NCBI GenBank assembly: GCA_947646735.1
Contig: CANTFK010000968.1
Span: 186,001-250,000 of the forward strand
Source: Peronospora farinosa
Taxonomy: Eukaryota; Oomycota; Peronosporomycetes; Peronosporales; Peronosporaceae
Direction of reading: 5' to 3'
Length of the DNA: 64,000 nt
Under the pieces are notes generated by a model that had not been told where the DNA came from, searched no databases, and saw only the letters and a program-made list of their open reading frames with translations. Below, in pieces: positions 50,150 through 62,079 of the stretch; the first letter of the stretch is position 1, and the number at the start of each line of letters is the position of its first letter. A program made the translations under genes and the position numbers.

Positions 50150-50470
50150 GTAAGTAAAACCCCGGATCAACGTGAATGCACGAGGAAATTGAAAAGTGAG
50201 TTCTAATCTGTCTACGAGGCGGCCGTTTCGATAGAGTTTCGGATGGCGGCCATCAATATATATGCTGACCTGGGCTGACGTACTCGACACCTACCTCAGC
50301 ATCTTTCCAGCCGTAGTGATGACCATAAATAGCTGCCCGTCAACAGCAATTGGCTGGACCGTACAAGTGCTATTTTTGTTGTTGCCACGATGCAATTTAG
50401 AGCCATAAGGCGACATGGTCCACACCAAGTCCTCGACAGGCGGTGAACTACTCGTGCTACGCTTTACTTA
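50150..50470 (-). other. Coding-like fragment
   Basis: On the minus strand 50441-50292 reads VEDLVWTMSPYGSKLHRGNN and VQPIAVDGQLFMVITTAGKM. After a possible 20-base gap (GTAGGTGTCGAGTACGTCAG) it continues YIDGRHPKLYRNGRLVDRLE and LTFQFPRAFTLI to about 50165. This looks like the end of a beta-rich protein, but its upstream exons and family are unknown. It ends about 30 bases before the bZIP/M96-like start. Confidence 0.35.
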
Positions 50471-50895
50471 CACATACGCACTTGAACTTGACATCTGAAT
50501 GCTTCGACGGAATAGAGGAAACAAAATCGCATGACAACATGCCACATGCTCGGTTTGTGCCTTACTTTTCAGATTTTCACAAGTCTCACTCGGTGGTCGA
50601 GAGCATCAGGACCTTCCAGCTGGTCGAGGCATCAGGATCTTTCAGCTGGTCAAGAGCATCAGGACCTTCCAGCTGGTCAAAAGCAGAAATTCATCGTTTT
50701 AGAGTGGAAGAGATCTTGCTATAATGCAGTGAAGCGATGTCATACTGGTTACTGGTCTCATGCGTGGACTGGTTCTTCATTGCTAACATTTTGTGCTCGA
50801 AGCGTTGTCGTACGTTGCGGGCAGTATGACCAAGCTCACATTCAGCCATTTTCCTTACACTACGTACCTGCATCCCACTCGCAAAGAATATCATC

Positions 50896-51390
50896 TTATG
50901 GACTGTGATCTGGTACGTCTTCAGAGGCAAGATTATCACACTGACTTGTAAGTGACTGACGCTTTAACAAACAAGCTAAGATAGTAGTAGCTCGCGTACA
51001 ACACTTACCACGAAACTCCGCAGACGGCATCTGCAACAGTAAAGACACATTCTGCAATGCCGTTTTTGCAGAATCGTCTGGTAGTGAAGATTCGCTTCCT
51101 CGGTCTCTGTATGCCCTAGAATTTACCTTTTCTTTCCGTAAGACGACAATGGCGCAATTCCAGCTCGGCGGCGCAACCAAGCCTTACATATATATGCTTG
51201 TTTATTGCCAAAGCAATATGTGCTGAATTTTAGAGCTACTGCACATTTACAATTGCAAGGTTAGCATACTGCAAGATCGCATGCATCTCGAACACATTCA
51301 GTCCCTTCCAAAAGTCGTAAGCTGCTTCTTCAGATCTAAGCGCATCCGAGTTATTGTTCGAAGTAGTCGCAGGCTGTATACAATAGAGAG
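50896..51390 (-). other. Unassigned coding-like pieces
   Basis: 51375-51235 reads SEEAAYDFWKGLNVFEMHAI then LQYANLAIVNVQ-stop on the minus strand. 51180-50896 reads SESSLPDDSAKTALQNVSLL and QMPSAEFR. They may be exons of one gene, but I cannot join or name them. 50471-50895 and 51391-52157 show nothing reliable beyond short frames; a triplicate of GGACCTTCCAGCTGGTC-like words lies at 50600-50690. Confidence 0.25.
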
Positions 51391-52157
51391 AATAGTATGG
51401 TGACATATTTAGCTGCTACTTTATCCAGGAGGTATGTCCTTTCATGCAAAATGCTTAACTTGGCATTGAGAACAGGCTTGCGATCATGACCAAACATAGA
51501 AGAGCGAGTCTAATGCTGTTGAGTATTTGACAGCAATGTAGTATTCAGTATCAAGCAAGAGTATCATGGCTTTGAACGCGACACTTAAACTTAAACTTAA
51601 TCTTGATATCTTGATACTAATCCTGATCAAGCTACCAAATTTTCGAGTCAGCTATAGATATAGTGTATAGCGTGGAGTCGTGTCGTGATTGTTTTGTTGT
51701 GGTGGTGAAGGCATAGGGTGTTGGCTATTGACAATTGTTCGGTCTATTTGGTTATTGTTTGTCATGATTGAATACTCGGTTGATGATGATGTAGCGATGG
51801 TGAGTCTGGAGACTACGAGTCCAAATGCGTGGCGATTGATGAGTGACTTTGAGGATACATTCATTACTTGTTAATTGTGACGCTAGCAAAAATGTCGTCA
51901 GGAGAGTTCATCTCTACTGGCGTGTGGAGATTTGGGTTTCTAGAGGCTAAACGGATATGCGATATTGTTGTCCATTTCACGCATAATCATAACGACGTCA
52001 CCAGTAATGCTAATCATGCCATACACTTGGTTGCGATACAGCTAGCTAAGCTCAACGGGAAAACGAAACGGAAGGTCAGCATGGCATTGCCACCCAACGA
52101 ACGCACTGCGCACGGAAAATAGCAACTGTTTTACTTTGGAATAAGGCCTGAAGTTGG

Positions 52158-52374
52158 CTTTGCGCGTTTCTTCTTCCAGTACAATATCTGTGCTCGGGCC
52201 AATGCGATCGCGATGGAGCTGTCTGTACATCGAGCGAAGACGAATAGAGAATACAGAAATGATGAGGTTGTTGAGCGTTAATAATTTTTAGAACAAATTC
52301 AAAATCTGTCCGTGTTGAATGTGCTAAGCTTTTTGATTTGTGTCTGAAATTGAACAAACCGTCGACCTTCCTAA
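52158..52374. repeat. Block repeated at about 18088-18300
   Basis: Same-strand relative of 18088-18300 (see there), with the shared words CTTCCAGTACAATAT and GATTTGTGTCTGAAA. It contains an extra GCGATCGCGATGG insert. On the minus strand it reads RSMYRQLHRDRIGPSTDIVL. Confidence 0.6.
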
Positions 52375-52619
52375 GAAATTAATATTTGATAAATTAAAAA
52401 ATATTAGTTTTTATATATTAACATCAGCTCAAAAATTATTAAAGATAAGTATGCAGTAAGAATTTCAAAGAATCATCTTACCTGATCGTGTTTGGGTCAG
52501 AATGGAGTTTCCATTAACACGAAAAACTAGCACATAAATCTACATCAATGTTTTGCTCGGGTCAAAGCGTTGGAGGAGGAGGGAGAGCAGGAAGATAAAG
52601 ACCAGTTCTAGTGATGACA

Positions 52620-53190
52620 CCGATTATAAGCCGCCGACTTGAATCTGAGAGTCGAATGCAAACACCGCGTTCACGCCAAGTACTGTTATCTTAGCGATAA
52701 GCTAAAAGAGAAGTCAACACGTTAGTTATGCTTCCATGTCAGCAGCAATGCAAACTCACGATGCTCCAAGAGCTTACCTGCCGATAGAGCTCGTATTCAA
52801 TAAATGGTAAAGCGTCGAACACGATCGTTGCATTCACGTCACCGGTTCCTTTCCTGCGCTGAAGACAAAATCAAGCATGAATAAATGTTCCTTTTCCCAT
52901 CATGGCAAGACCAGTAGGAGGCTCGATGGACGCGATCTTCATCTCTGGAACCATTTACTTTTACATGCACCACAACGAACCAACCGCATACTGCGCAGCC
53001 AAGGTAAGATAACAAAGTAAAATCTAAAACGACCAACACTAGTCTCAACCTCTTGGAAAATGGTGCTAGTGGTCGCGAGTACGGAATGTGGCACAGAATA
53101 CAGGGAGACTTCGATACGCCGCTCCTCATACTCAGCATCATGGTATAGCATTATTAGCGAAAGACAACTCTGTAAGACACGCTCTAGTGA
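52620..53190 (-). pseudogene. C2CD5-like pseudogene, truncated by LTR
   Basis: Minus-strand exons of a C2CD5-type protein. The first piece starts at the LTR edge (LERVLQSCLSLIMLYHDAEY) and ends MRLVRCGACK at a GTAAAT donor. Exon two (52944-52778) reads SIEPPTGLAMMGKGTFIHA, an in-frame TGA, then RRKGTGDVNATIVFDALPFI to a GTAAGC donor. Exon three (from 52701) reads LIAKITVLGVNAVFAFDSQI and then meets TAA. The order GKGxxIxA ... NATxxxxLPFxEYE ... GxNAxF matches C2CD5 proteins. The TGA sits where relatives have Arg, so CGA to TGA is the likely change. The upstream gene part is absent beyond the LTR. Family assignment is inference from motif order. Confidence 0.6.
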
Positions 53191-53766
53191 TGTAGACGGG
53201 CACTTCAAAAGAAGCTACCACGTGATACGAGCACACACCTTCGAGCAGCAAGACCGTCTTGTCCTCCGCGTGCGGTGTTGGTCGGCGCTTACAGCGCTGT
53301 ACCAGCCGTTGCCACTCGCTTAAAGCGAACCGCGCAACGAGCTACTAAGACAAGGGATTCACTTACGACACGCAGAAGCTTATTCAGCTTCTCGTGCGCA
53401 GTGAGTGTGATGCAGTAAATTCAAGACTGACTTGTATTCAATCGAAATAACTAATGTTCATATAACTACTGATTGGTTAAATGTAAAGATCGGATACGCG
53501 TCTCTTTCGAAGCGCATCCTTACGTGTGAGCTCTAAATATATTTAAGCTCGCTGATGACGTCCGTCTGAAGCGTCACCATGACGCCTAGTCCCAAGTGGG
53601 GTCATCCCCGTTGAATGCGAATCCGTCCATGGATACCACATTCACGAGGGTGGGTCACATTGATGTACCACACCCAAGTGGCAGGTCTAAGGTACCTCTT
53701 ACCCATTTAGGCCTGCCCGTTAAGTATTTGATACTTAACAAACCGTGAAACAATTAGCCCGTTACA
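53191..53766 (-). repeat. Gypsy LTR, probable 3' LTR
   Basis: A 576-bp block that is an inverted copy of 17034-17622, with ends TGTAGACGGG and CCCGTTACA on the plus strand. Reading the minus strand, the purine tract AAAGGGAGATGG directly precedes TGTAACGGG, as a polypurine tract precedes a 3' LTR. This fits the minus-strand gypsy pol at 55286-60319. If instead the plus strand is the element strand, it would be a 5' LTR in front of the frame at 53824, but no primer-binding site is visible there. Confidence 0.8.
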
Positions 53767-53778
53767 CCATCTCCCTTT
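53767..53778 (-). promoter_or_regulatory. Probable polypurine tract
   Basis: The minus strand reads AAAGGGAGATGG and then TGTAACGGG, the start of the LTR. Confidence 0.5.
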
Positions 53779-53823
53779 ATAAGACGATTTTTAGAAATTT
53801 TGTAAAACATCGACAACGAGAAG

Positions 53824-55325
53824 ATGCCATTGAAACGTGGTAAGGCTAATGGGTCGCCTGCAAAGGCGCCCATGCATACCAACACAAAGCGCACGCGCCG
53901 CGATAACTCGCAGCCGTCGCTAAGTGTCTCTGTGACAACGCCGACATTTAATGTCAGCTTGTCAGCAGAGAAAATTAATCCATCCCACTATGGTGCGGAT
54001 GATGACCTGTCTCTAATTGCTGACGAGAATGAGAGCACGCCATTGCCCAAAGTGATGATGAGAACAGCGCTTTGATGGGACATCTGTCCCCATCATTATA
54101 GACACCCAACCTTTAGGAAGCTTCCATGCTTTTTGACAGCGAGGATCACGCCTCGTCGTCTGCGCCAACACGCGAAGCGACCACAACTGAGCGCGCTGCT
54201 TCGAAAGAAACAGCCGCGGCTCAACAGCAGATCGGCGATTCTAAATCGATCGCCTTTGTCAACCCTACGTCTGACGTCTTGGCAATCCATAATGGAAAGT
54301 CAGAATCAGACGAGGGTGAGTAAAAACTCCTTCGACGTCACAGTCGGCCTCAATAGCACGCCGTCGCGAGGGCGGCTACGTGAGTGATGGTTTGCCAGTG
54401 ATGCCACCGCCATTCTAGTGGCCACGCTAAAGTGGGAAAAGTGCGACGCTCCTCGAGCGTGCCACTGTTGACGCTAATAAACTCTTATGCGTCTTTCCAT
54501 TATGAAAAAGACGGGGCAAAGCACTAAGTCGTGCTTTCCCTATCCCCGTCGTGCTGCGTTTTAACGAAACAGCCTACGAATACGAGGCAGATTTTTTGCA
54601 CCGTGTTACACCGCATGTAGATGCAGCGAAACAGCGGTCGCAGCGAACCAGCTTCGCTATGACGCGTGCGAGGGAAATATTGGGTGATATCATACCCTTA
54701 ACTCCTTCTCAATACGCTGCCTCTGCTAGTCCATCAGGATCTAGCAGAGCGAAAACAGCTGGTGATTATGCTCGTAAGCAGTCACCAGCCCAGGAACGTC
54801 GACATGCAGCGCGTCAACCGTTTTTTAAGAGTCGAAACTCTTCGGGTATCCTTTCCACTGGGCAAGGATCTGAACCTTTTGCTTCACATGACGGTGGGCC
54901 AACAACTTTCTAACAAGGAATCGTGTGTTCCCACCCGCATCCACCAACACAGGTGGCGCCCGATAGGAGCGGCGATTACGCCCGACTATTCGCGTCTGTC
55001 TATCCTGTTCGTTCAGTCGCAGGCGGAGATCGCTGCGCTGACAGAAAGAGGTGGCTGATCTGTCACGTCAAGTCTCGCGACTGACTTCGGATCTACGCTC
55101 TGTAAATACGAGGGATCGTCAGGGGTATGACCGCCTGAAGGCCGGTTTAGACATATACGAGCGACTGGTGATGAGAGACCCGCGTCCAACGCGGAGTCCT
55201 TCTCGATCATCGAGTCCTCTTTCGTCGGTATCGTATACGGGAAGTTATTCAATATCCCCGTCGCCTATTCGGCAACGACGCTCGATCACTCACAGTCAAC
55301 GTCAACGTCATCATCGATCTCGTTA
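53824..55325 (+). pseudogene. Broken plus-strand ORF beside a gypsy LTR
   Basis: Starts with an ATG 57 bases from the LTR and runs toward the end of the minus-strand pol. Readable parts: 53824-54075 (MPLKRGKANGSPAKAP, KRTRRDNSQ, HYGADDDLSLIADENES); 54126-54323 (acidic and Ala/Thr-rich); 54551-54913 (NETAYEYEADFLHRVTPHVD, RAREILGDIIPLTPSQYA). The last part, 55051-55325, is a short coiled coil (VADLSRQVSRLTSDL) followed by RSPSRSSSPLSS and a basic end. At least three frame breaks. The order basic N-terminus, middle domain, coiled coil, Arg/Ser tail is gag-like, so it could be gag of a nested plus-strand element. The LTR orientation suggests instead an antisense accessory frame of the minus-strand element. 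I cannot decide. Confidence 0.5.
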
Positions 55326-56631
55326 GACTGATGCGGATATGTGATCTCTTGTGGATCCACATACCGTTTCAGACGACCCACGAAAATACGGGATGGGCTT
55401 AATATAAGGTGGATAAGCGAGGCTATAGTTTTAATATCCAATCTCCTAGACCACCGTAAATGACCCAGTGAATCGGGGCAATAGTTTAGTAGTACCACCA
55501 GGTAGTACAGTACATAAATTGCTTTTTAGGTAAGGTAGCAGTACTTAATAGCACTTTGTCCTCAACACTAAAGTGTTCATTGTTTTTGCAACCATGTTGG
55601 TCCGTATATTGTTTTTGCTTGTCCTGTGCACTTGCCATTGCGTCACGGACTTTACGTGTGATGGATAATCGCTCATCCACAAAGCGCTGAGCTTTGCTCA
55701 CGCTTTTAGCCTCCAGATCGCCTATGACACCCCCAAGAGGTCGGTCATGGGTCGACGCTGTTGATAACACGATAGTGTTATCGTTAAGGAGCACTGACAT
55801 TTCTTGCCGTGCCTCCTCATTGACACCTATAGGTGTCGTGACCAATGCTAAATTATCAGTGTCACTAGGGCAATTTTGACCCTCTTTTACAGTCCCCCCG
55901 AGCGAAGTGAGGGGTCCTAAGTCACTAAGACTTGAGATGAGCAAAAACGAGACTGGCGTCCAAGGACGGCGCACTCCTTTAATGTAAAACGGTATTTCAC
56001 CCATACTGGCGTGAACACTGTTGTTAATAGCGAGCTCCACGATTTTCAATTGCTTGCTCCATATCTTGGGGTCGCTATTGTGCGCAATACATCCGCCACA
56101 ACTCGATTGGCCCGTTCGGTCTGTCCATCGGTTTGGGGATGATCGGCTCTTGACATGTGGAGCTTGCTTCCCAGCAACTCAAACACATGACGCAAAAACC
56201 CGACGTAGAACGCGGATCCCGATCCGATACTATGGACTCGGGCATCCCGTGTAGTCGATGCACATGATCCAGAAACAAGAGAGCATCCTCTTTTCCTGAG
56301 ATCTTGGTGCTACATGGTGCCAAATGCACCATCTTGCTCAGTCTGTCTACAAAGACGACGAGCCCCGTCCTGCCTTTATGGTCAGGCGGTAAGCCAAACA
56401 TGCAGTCCAAACTGACCGACTTACAACATCCGATGAAATCGGCAGTGGCTTCAATGGCGCACTGCTAGAAGGTGCAGGATTTATGCGCTTACACTCTTCG
56501 GAAGAGAGAATATATTTGGACACCCACCGATATAAGTGGGGCCACCAAAATTCCTCTGACACTCTTAAGAATGTCTTTTCACGACCCAGATGCCCACTAG
56601 ATGGCGCATCATGGCACTCGTGAAGTATCAT
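55286..56631 (-). pseudogene. Gypsy integrase remnant (element C)
   Basis: Minus-strand integrase in several frames. 56631-56347 has HECHDAPSSGHLGREKTF and a degraded zinc finger. 56410-56075 has MFGLPPDHKGRTGLVVFVDR, LSKMVHLAPC and SIVSDRDPRSTS of the DDE core. 56049-55486 has VELAINNSVHASMGEIPFYI and RFVDERLSITRKVRDAMASA, the C-terminal part. 55498-55286 ends with VGRLKRYVDPQEITYP and an Asp-rich tail. Stops and shifts show that it is dead. The end overlaps the plus-strand frame that stops at 55325. Confidence 0.75.
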
Positions 56632-58908
56632 CAGCTGTCATGACGGACATAGATTCTCAAGGGATCACAAGGTGAAAGCTGATGCCATAATAGGGCATCA
56701 CTGTAGGTTAAGCGATTTAACTTCGCTTTCAGGTGCAACGGAAGTGTAACCTTTCGTCCACCAAAATGATCCAACAGCAGGCGATAATGGTCGTCCTGAC
56801 TGTAGCACTCCTTTATATCGGAGGCCAATGAGCTCGTCACATGGTAGGCCTTCATGGCTGCCAATGTTGATGACTCAACTTGTGCTTTCGCACGAGACAC
56901 ACTTTCCTGGTGTCTTTCCTCGAAGTCTGGTCTGCGCGATAAAGCGTCAGCCAAAACATTCGACTTACCCGGCTTCTATTCAACTTTGAAATTAAATTTA
57001 GAGATAAATGTTAGCGATCTCGCCATCCTATGCGAGAGATGCGGTGAATTTATAGCGGTCGGCAGTAATGCGTGATCAGTATAGACTACAAATGGTTCGG
57101 TGCCCAAGAGGTGCACACGAAACTTCACAAGGGCATACTTAATTGAAAGTATCTCCTTTTCATGCACAGGGTAATTCAGCTCTGCGGCTTTCAAAGCTAA
57201 GACTAATATGAAATGACACGGTCAATGCCGCTGTCATTCTTCTGCATGAGCGCGCTGCAAATTGCAAATTTGTTTGCATCGCAGACGACGCTAAAGGGCT
57301 TATCCGCGTCTGGCAATGCCAAGGCCGTTGTCTCTACAAGAGATTTCGTCACTGATGTAAACGCATCTACTTGCTCCTTTGACCAAGTCCATTCTGCAAC
57401 CTTTTAAAAGTTCAGACATTGTCTTAGTCCGCTTCAAATTATTCTCTCTTTACTTATGCAATTAATTAGCGAGCCCAAGGAATTGGCGCAGATCCTTCAC
57501 GTGTCGTGGAACTGTCCATTACTTAATAGTCTTTACCTTTTTTGGGTCTGCTCGTACACCACGGATGCAGCCCAGCACAAGTATCTCGAGTACTCCTATT
57601 ACGCACTTTTGCAAGTTTATGTATAACTGAGCATCACCCAGAGTCTGTATCACAGCGTCTTAATGACTCGATTGCGCTCACCTTGTCCTCGGTCCTACTA
57701 TGCACGAATACATCGTCAAAGTAATGGGGCGCGTAGGCACGGTGCTGACGCATCACGTGAGCCATTACTCGGTTGAATGTTGCCGGAGCATTTTTCATCC
57801 CTTGTGGCATCACAAGCCGCTCCCACACCATACCGCTTGGGGTGATAACTGCCGTTTTGGATGCATCAGTATCTCTCATCCTTGATAATGGCCATCCATC
57901 AGATCCAACGCGGAAAGATAGTTGACTTTACCATGGCGGGATCGGCGTTTACGACAGAATGATGGCCGTGCGCAGCTTATTATAAGCACGAACCACGCGC
58001 CATCCACCTGTTGCTTTACGCACACAGAAGTTCGGGCTGCAGTGAGGCGACTTGCTCACACGTACATGTCCCGCCTTAGCTCGCTTGTCGAAGAACCTAT
58101 CGATGTAATCGACTTGTTCCTTCGGCAACGGCCATTGCCTGGTCACACAATACTTGGTGCCAGGCTCCAGGTCAATCTCGTGCCTGATGCCCCTATCGGC
58201 CGGTAGGCGGATCGGCACTTCTGCTGGAAACACATCACGGTGTTTCCACAGAACATCATAGAACGGGCTGTCCTTCAAGGCGCACCAGCCTTGAGCAGCG
58301 AACCGTTTCTTTGTTTCGGTCTCCAAGACGCTCTCATCCATTGTGGATGAAGAGCAACAGTCCACCACGTTCTCTTCTGGAAATGGTGCGACTATCTCGT
58401 GGATCTTTCCTTCCTTTAGTTCGAACAAGAACAGATCCCACGTCATCTCCGAGAGATTTACTATCTCCTCGGCAGATGCCAAGACAAGTTGGAGCACCTC
58501 AACTGAGGATGCCTCCGGCATTTTGTCTTCGACGGCCTCGAACAACTCGTTCATAGGTCCGTCTCCTTGGACCAAGACAGATCCAAGGGTCACTCGTTTC
58601 GACGTGCCCTTAATCGTCTTAATACGTCTGGTGCTCGTTGTTCGAGCCACCACGACCTTTGATCTGGAAAAAGGTGTCGTTGCTGTTATAGCCAACGCAC
58701 TCCTTCCAACCGCACAAGGCTCATGGCTCTGTGCCGGTTCTTGTGGCGCTTGACTTCCTGTCAGCCCACCATCAACTGCCACAGGCTCTTGGCTCTGTGC
58801 AGGACCATTGGACGCATGACTACTTGTCATCGCCCCATTCACTACACCAGTCTCCTTGAGCTGGGTAGAAATTTGAGTCATCTTACTTTCTGTCAGGAAC
58901 ACTTCCAA
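56631..58908 (-). pseudogene. Gypsy RT-RNase H remnant (element C)
   Basis: 58908-57949 is a linker followed by the RT start: RHEIDLEPGTKYCVTRQWPL and SPHCSPNFCVRKATGGWRVV. 57879-57634 holds AVITPSGMVWERLVMPQGMK and the catalytic box YFDDVFVHS (YFDD). 57194-56976 is RNase H (VHEKEILSIKYALVKF, FVVYTDHALL). 56954-56631 holds MADALSRRPDFEE and the linker toward integrase. Segment 57630-57200 is badly damaged. The element differs from the intact one at 26648-40720 in motifs and LTR, so it is another gypsy family. Confidence 0.8.
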
Positions 58909-59085
58909 CTACTCCAGGCTCAACGAGCTGGGTAGTACCTGGTGTCGATTGACATATCGTCATCGACCCTCGACTGTGTCGGACACAGCATCAGCCACAT
59001 AAGCCTCTCGCAAGAGCACATCCTTTCCGATGTCCTGCGTAAAGTTAGCGACTGTGCGTGTACGCCAGTCTATCCATGGTTGGTG

Positions 59086-60319
59086 CTAAGCCAACCAAGG
59101 CATGCCTAGGATAAGGTCATACGGACTCTCCATACCTAGCGCTTTGAACTTCTCTTTACAAGAGAAGTCGCTGAAACTGAAGGCGAGTTTAACTTGAACT
59201 CCCTCCGATTTTACGAGCGCGCCGTATGCGAAACGAACTATCGTCTTTTCTCGCTTGCCATCCTGGCAAAGTGATTCATAACTCGCCGGTCTCTTTTTCA
59301 GAGCCGCGAGTTTCACAACGTTTTGTGATGCACCCGAATCCACGAGAAGGGTCATCACTTGGTCATAGCCTCGTACTCGAGCGCTATAGACCAAAAGGGT
59401 AGAGGTCCGACCTTTCGGAACCTCAGGGACAATGCTACCCATTTGTCGATCACTCTAAACTTAGGGGTAGCTTCAGAGTCCGCGACAGTAGGGCATCCCG
59501 CCCCTACTGCGCTCTCGCATTTCCCGACCCATCTTGGGCAGGTGCTGAACCCGTGCGTCGTGCACACTGGTTTTTCGCACCTCCCTTCGGGTTGGGAGAC
59601 CTTTTACGGCTGCCTTAGCACCAGCAGCTACCTTGGCATAGCAGCGAGACATCATATGGCCTCGCTTGCCGCACTTTTAACAACCCACTTCTGCATTGCC
59701 TACCTCCATTGGAGTGGAGACCTCTCGGTCGACGGCCTGTAACAGGCTGTCGCCGAGGCACTGTTGTAGGATTGCTCCTCAACCATGGCAGTATTAATTG
59801 CCTCTTCCATCGTCGCTGGCCCCTTCTTAAAAATGTCCTGACGCGATGGGCCGTGCCATAGTCCGTTCATGAATGTAGGCACCTTAATGTGTTCCGGTAT
59901 CGGACCCACATTAATGGACGCCGACAGCGAGCGCATCTCCTGCATATAATCTTGCAGAGATCGTTTCGCCTGTCGTGCTCCAAAGAAGCGCGCCATAAGC
60001 AACACTTCGTTGTTAGGTGGCTGGTACATGGCACGAATATCTTTGACTTAAAGATCGTTCATGATGGAAACGCATCAGCGATTGCCATAAGCGCAGAGTA
60101 AGTCCACTCTGATGCTTTGCCACGCAAATTAGACATGGCATACGTCATCATTCTGGTGTCGTCTTCGATGAGCTGCGCTACTCCACATTGCTCAACTACT
60201 AATAGCCAGTGAACAATCGTTTGAGGGCTTGTTCCATCGAACTTCGGAGGGTCCATCCGAATGGGCCTCGATTGATTAGACCGGGCAGAGAGCGTCTCAA
60301 CAATTCGGTTGAAAGCCAC
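59086..60319 (-). pseudogene. Gypsy gag and protease remnant (element C)
   Basis: 60319-60059 and 60029-59700 are gag: DPPKFDGTSPQTIVHWLLVV, LRGKASEWTYSALMA, then MARFFGARQAKRSLQDYMQE, VPTFMNGLWHGPSRQDIFKK and MEEAINTAMVEEQ. A zinc-knuckle remnant (GKRGHMMSRCYAK) lies near 59670-59640. 59442-59086 is the protease with LLVDSGASQNVVKL (DSG) and ESPYDLILGMPWL. The order matches the pol remnants downstream. Several frame breaks. Confidence 0.75.
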
Positions 60320-60469
60320 GTTCCGAGATTACTCACGCATTAAATAGGGGGATAGAATCACCGTAACTAGCTTACATGCGCGCTTGCGGAAGACTTTATT
60401 AGGTAGTAAGTAAATTTAACTCTAATCTTTAATTTTTGTTTTAATTTGTATTAATAACGAAGATTTTAA

Positions 60470-60653
60470 GACGCAGTAAATACGACCGTGATCCCGCCTT
60501 TCAGGTTCCACACATTTTTAGGTTGATTTAGCATGGGTTTTTGGTCCCAACAAAATAATAAATTTGCCACGCTGTGCCCGATATTAGGACACATCACCTG
60601 CCTAAAATGCAATTGTTTATTTGTGTAAATGTGGTATATGCACTGGCCCATTA
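60470..60653 (-). repeat. Probable LTR end of another gypsy element
   Basis: On the minus strand the purine tract GGAAGGGGGTGA is followed by TGTAATGGGCC, parallel to the tract plus TGTAACGGG arrangement at 53767. The LTR sequence shares a GGCAGGT motif with the other LTR but is otherwise different. The far end of this LTR is not defined; it may extend to about 60340. Confidence 0.5.
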
Positions 60654-60697
60654 CATCACCCCCTTCCAAAGACTACTAATTAACCGATAGTGCTAAA

Positions 60698-61884
60698 ATG
60701 TCGAGACCCCAACGCTCACAATCAAACTAAGCCGTGTCCGAGCACAAGACTCCCAACACTGCAGCACTCCCAAACACCATCAGCGGGAGTGCAACCATTA
60801 ACGTGATAGACCAACAACTTATTCCTAGGGTGCTGTATGAATTGGCCGGAGCTCGCGCTTCGGACTTACTATAAACGATGCAGGAATACTTCCGGCGTTT
60901 CCGCATATTGCTCGGAAAGAGACTTGAAGGCACCTAATACGAAGCCCTTCAACGTTCCTGGTGCGCCTTCATCCGACGCCTACGCAGTATATCCCGGTAC
61001 CTGTGCCCGATACAGAGCCAAAAATTCGCCCAATAGTTTTTAAATGTTTAAACGTTTGAGGGGAAGGAGGAAGAAAAATTTCTCCTCTGAATCCTAGAAA
61101 TTAAAATTGCAATGGATGCGCCATGTTTGTGTCATATAAGCAACGATTTGGCCTGGCCAGTTCTAAGCTCGGTGGAAGAACTAGAGAATGGGCTCTCTCG
61201 AGCGATGTATCTGTAAGTGCTGCATTTCCCACAGGGTACTTAAAAATCAATTAGCTTGCGTGTTTGCACCGACTAATCAGGATTATCGTGTGTGCTCACG
61301 CTTCTTAGCTACTTGAAAGGGTAAAAAAGGATTATCGGACTATGTACAAGAGTTGAGGGCTCTTGTTGCTGCTATGGAGCAAGCCCTCTGGCATAGGAGT
61401 CCAGTTAACCATTTTATAAGGTGCCGCGGACAGCTCGTGAAGAATGGCAGCGGCACATCGTTGAGTGTTTACTCAGCAAACAAGAACGAGCTTGGATAGC
61501 GAAGTATTAGCGTAGTCTTATCGAGAGGAGGACTGCAGATGTTCGTGGTGCAACTCGCTGGCAACACCACTCGCGACAGCGGGGTCGATCTCCGCTGAAT
61601 GATCAGCGTATGGCAGCGACACGTTTGCCTACCCGTCCTGCTGCGAGGCTCTCGTCTCGTGGTCGTGGTGATATATATTTACCACGACGTTCTCGTTCAC
61701 GTCATCATTCTCGCTCTCAACGGCGTGGATCGCCCCACCGTTCTCGTTCATCACGAGAATATTCACGTCCGCGCTCGCATCGGAGTAGCCCGACTACATG
61801 GTTTTGTATAACTGAACAACATCTGGAACATCGCGAAGAAGCAAGGAACGCGGCTCTTACGTATTCTGCTAGGGTGAAAACCTA
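60698..61884 (+). pseudogene. Broken plus-strand ORF, Arg/Ser-rich
   Basis: Begins with an ATG 45 bases from the LTR end at 60653 and runs toward the minus-strand pol at 62080. Readable parts: IDQQLIPRVLYELAGARASD (about 60800), the VEELENGLSRAMYL equivalent near 61170, and GLSDYVQELRALVAAMEQ (61330-61390), which resembles a gypsy gag core. The end is strongly Arg/Ser-rich (61610-61884: RRSRSRHHSRSQRRGS, RSRSSREYSRPRSHR). It has many stops. It may be gag of a nested plus-strand element or an antisense accessory frame, as for 53824-55325. Confidence 0.45.
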
Positions 61885-62079
61885 AGCTAGAGTATACGAT
61901 ACTTGCGCGCAGAAGGAAGCGCGCGCTTCCCGTACGCCGACTTTATCGCTGCACGGGACGGTCGTCATGTGACCCACAAAACGATCCACAATCCAACGTA
62001 ATTGGCCTTCCGCATTTAAAAGTTGAGTAGAACTTTGCAATTGGGATGCTGGCGTCCTGATTGCTCAAGACAATGTCGA

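Noticed and set aside
53191..55325. Plus-strand gag plus 5' LTR as a certain separate element
   Set aside because: Possible, but no primer-binding site follows the LTR, and the purine tract points to the other orientation; kept as an alternative rather than a call.
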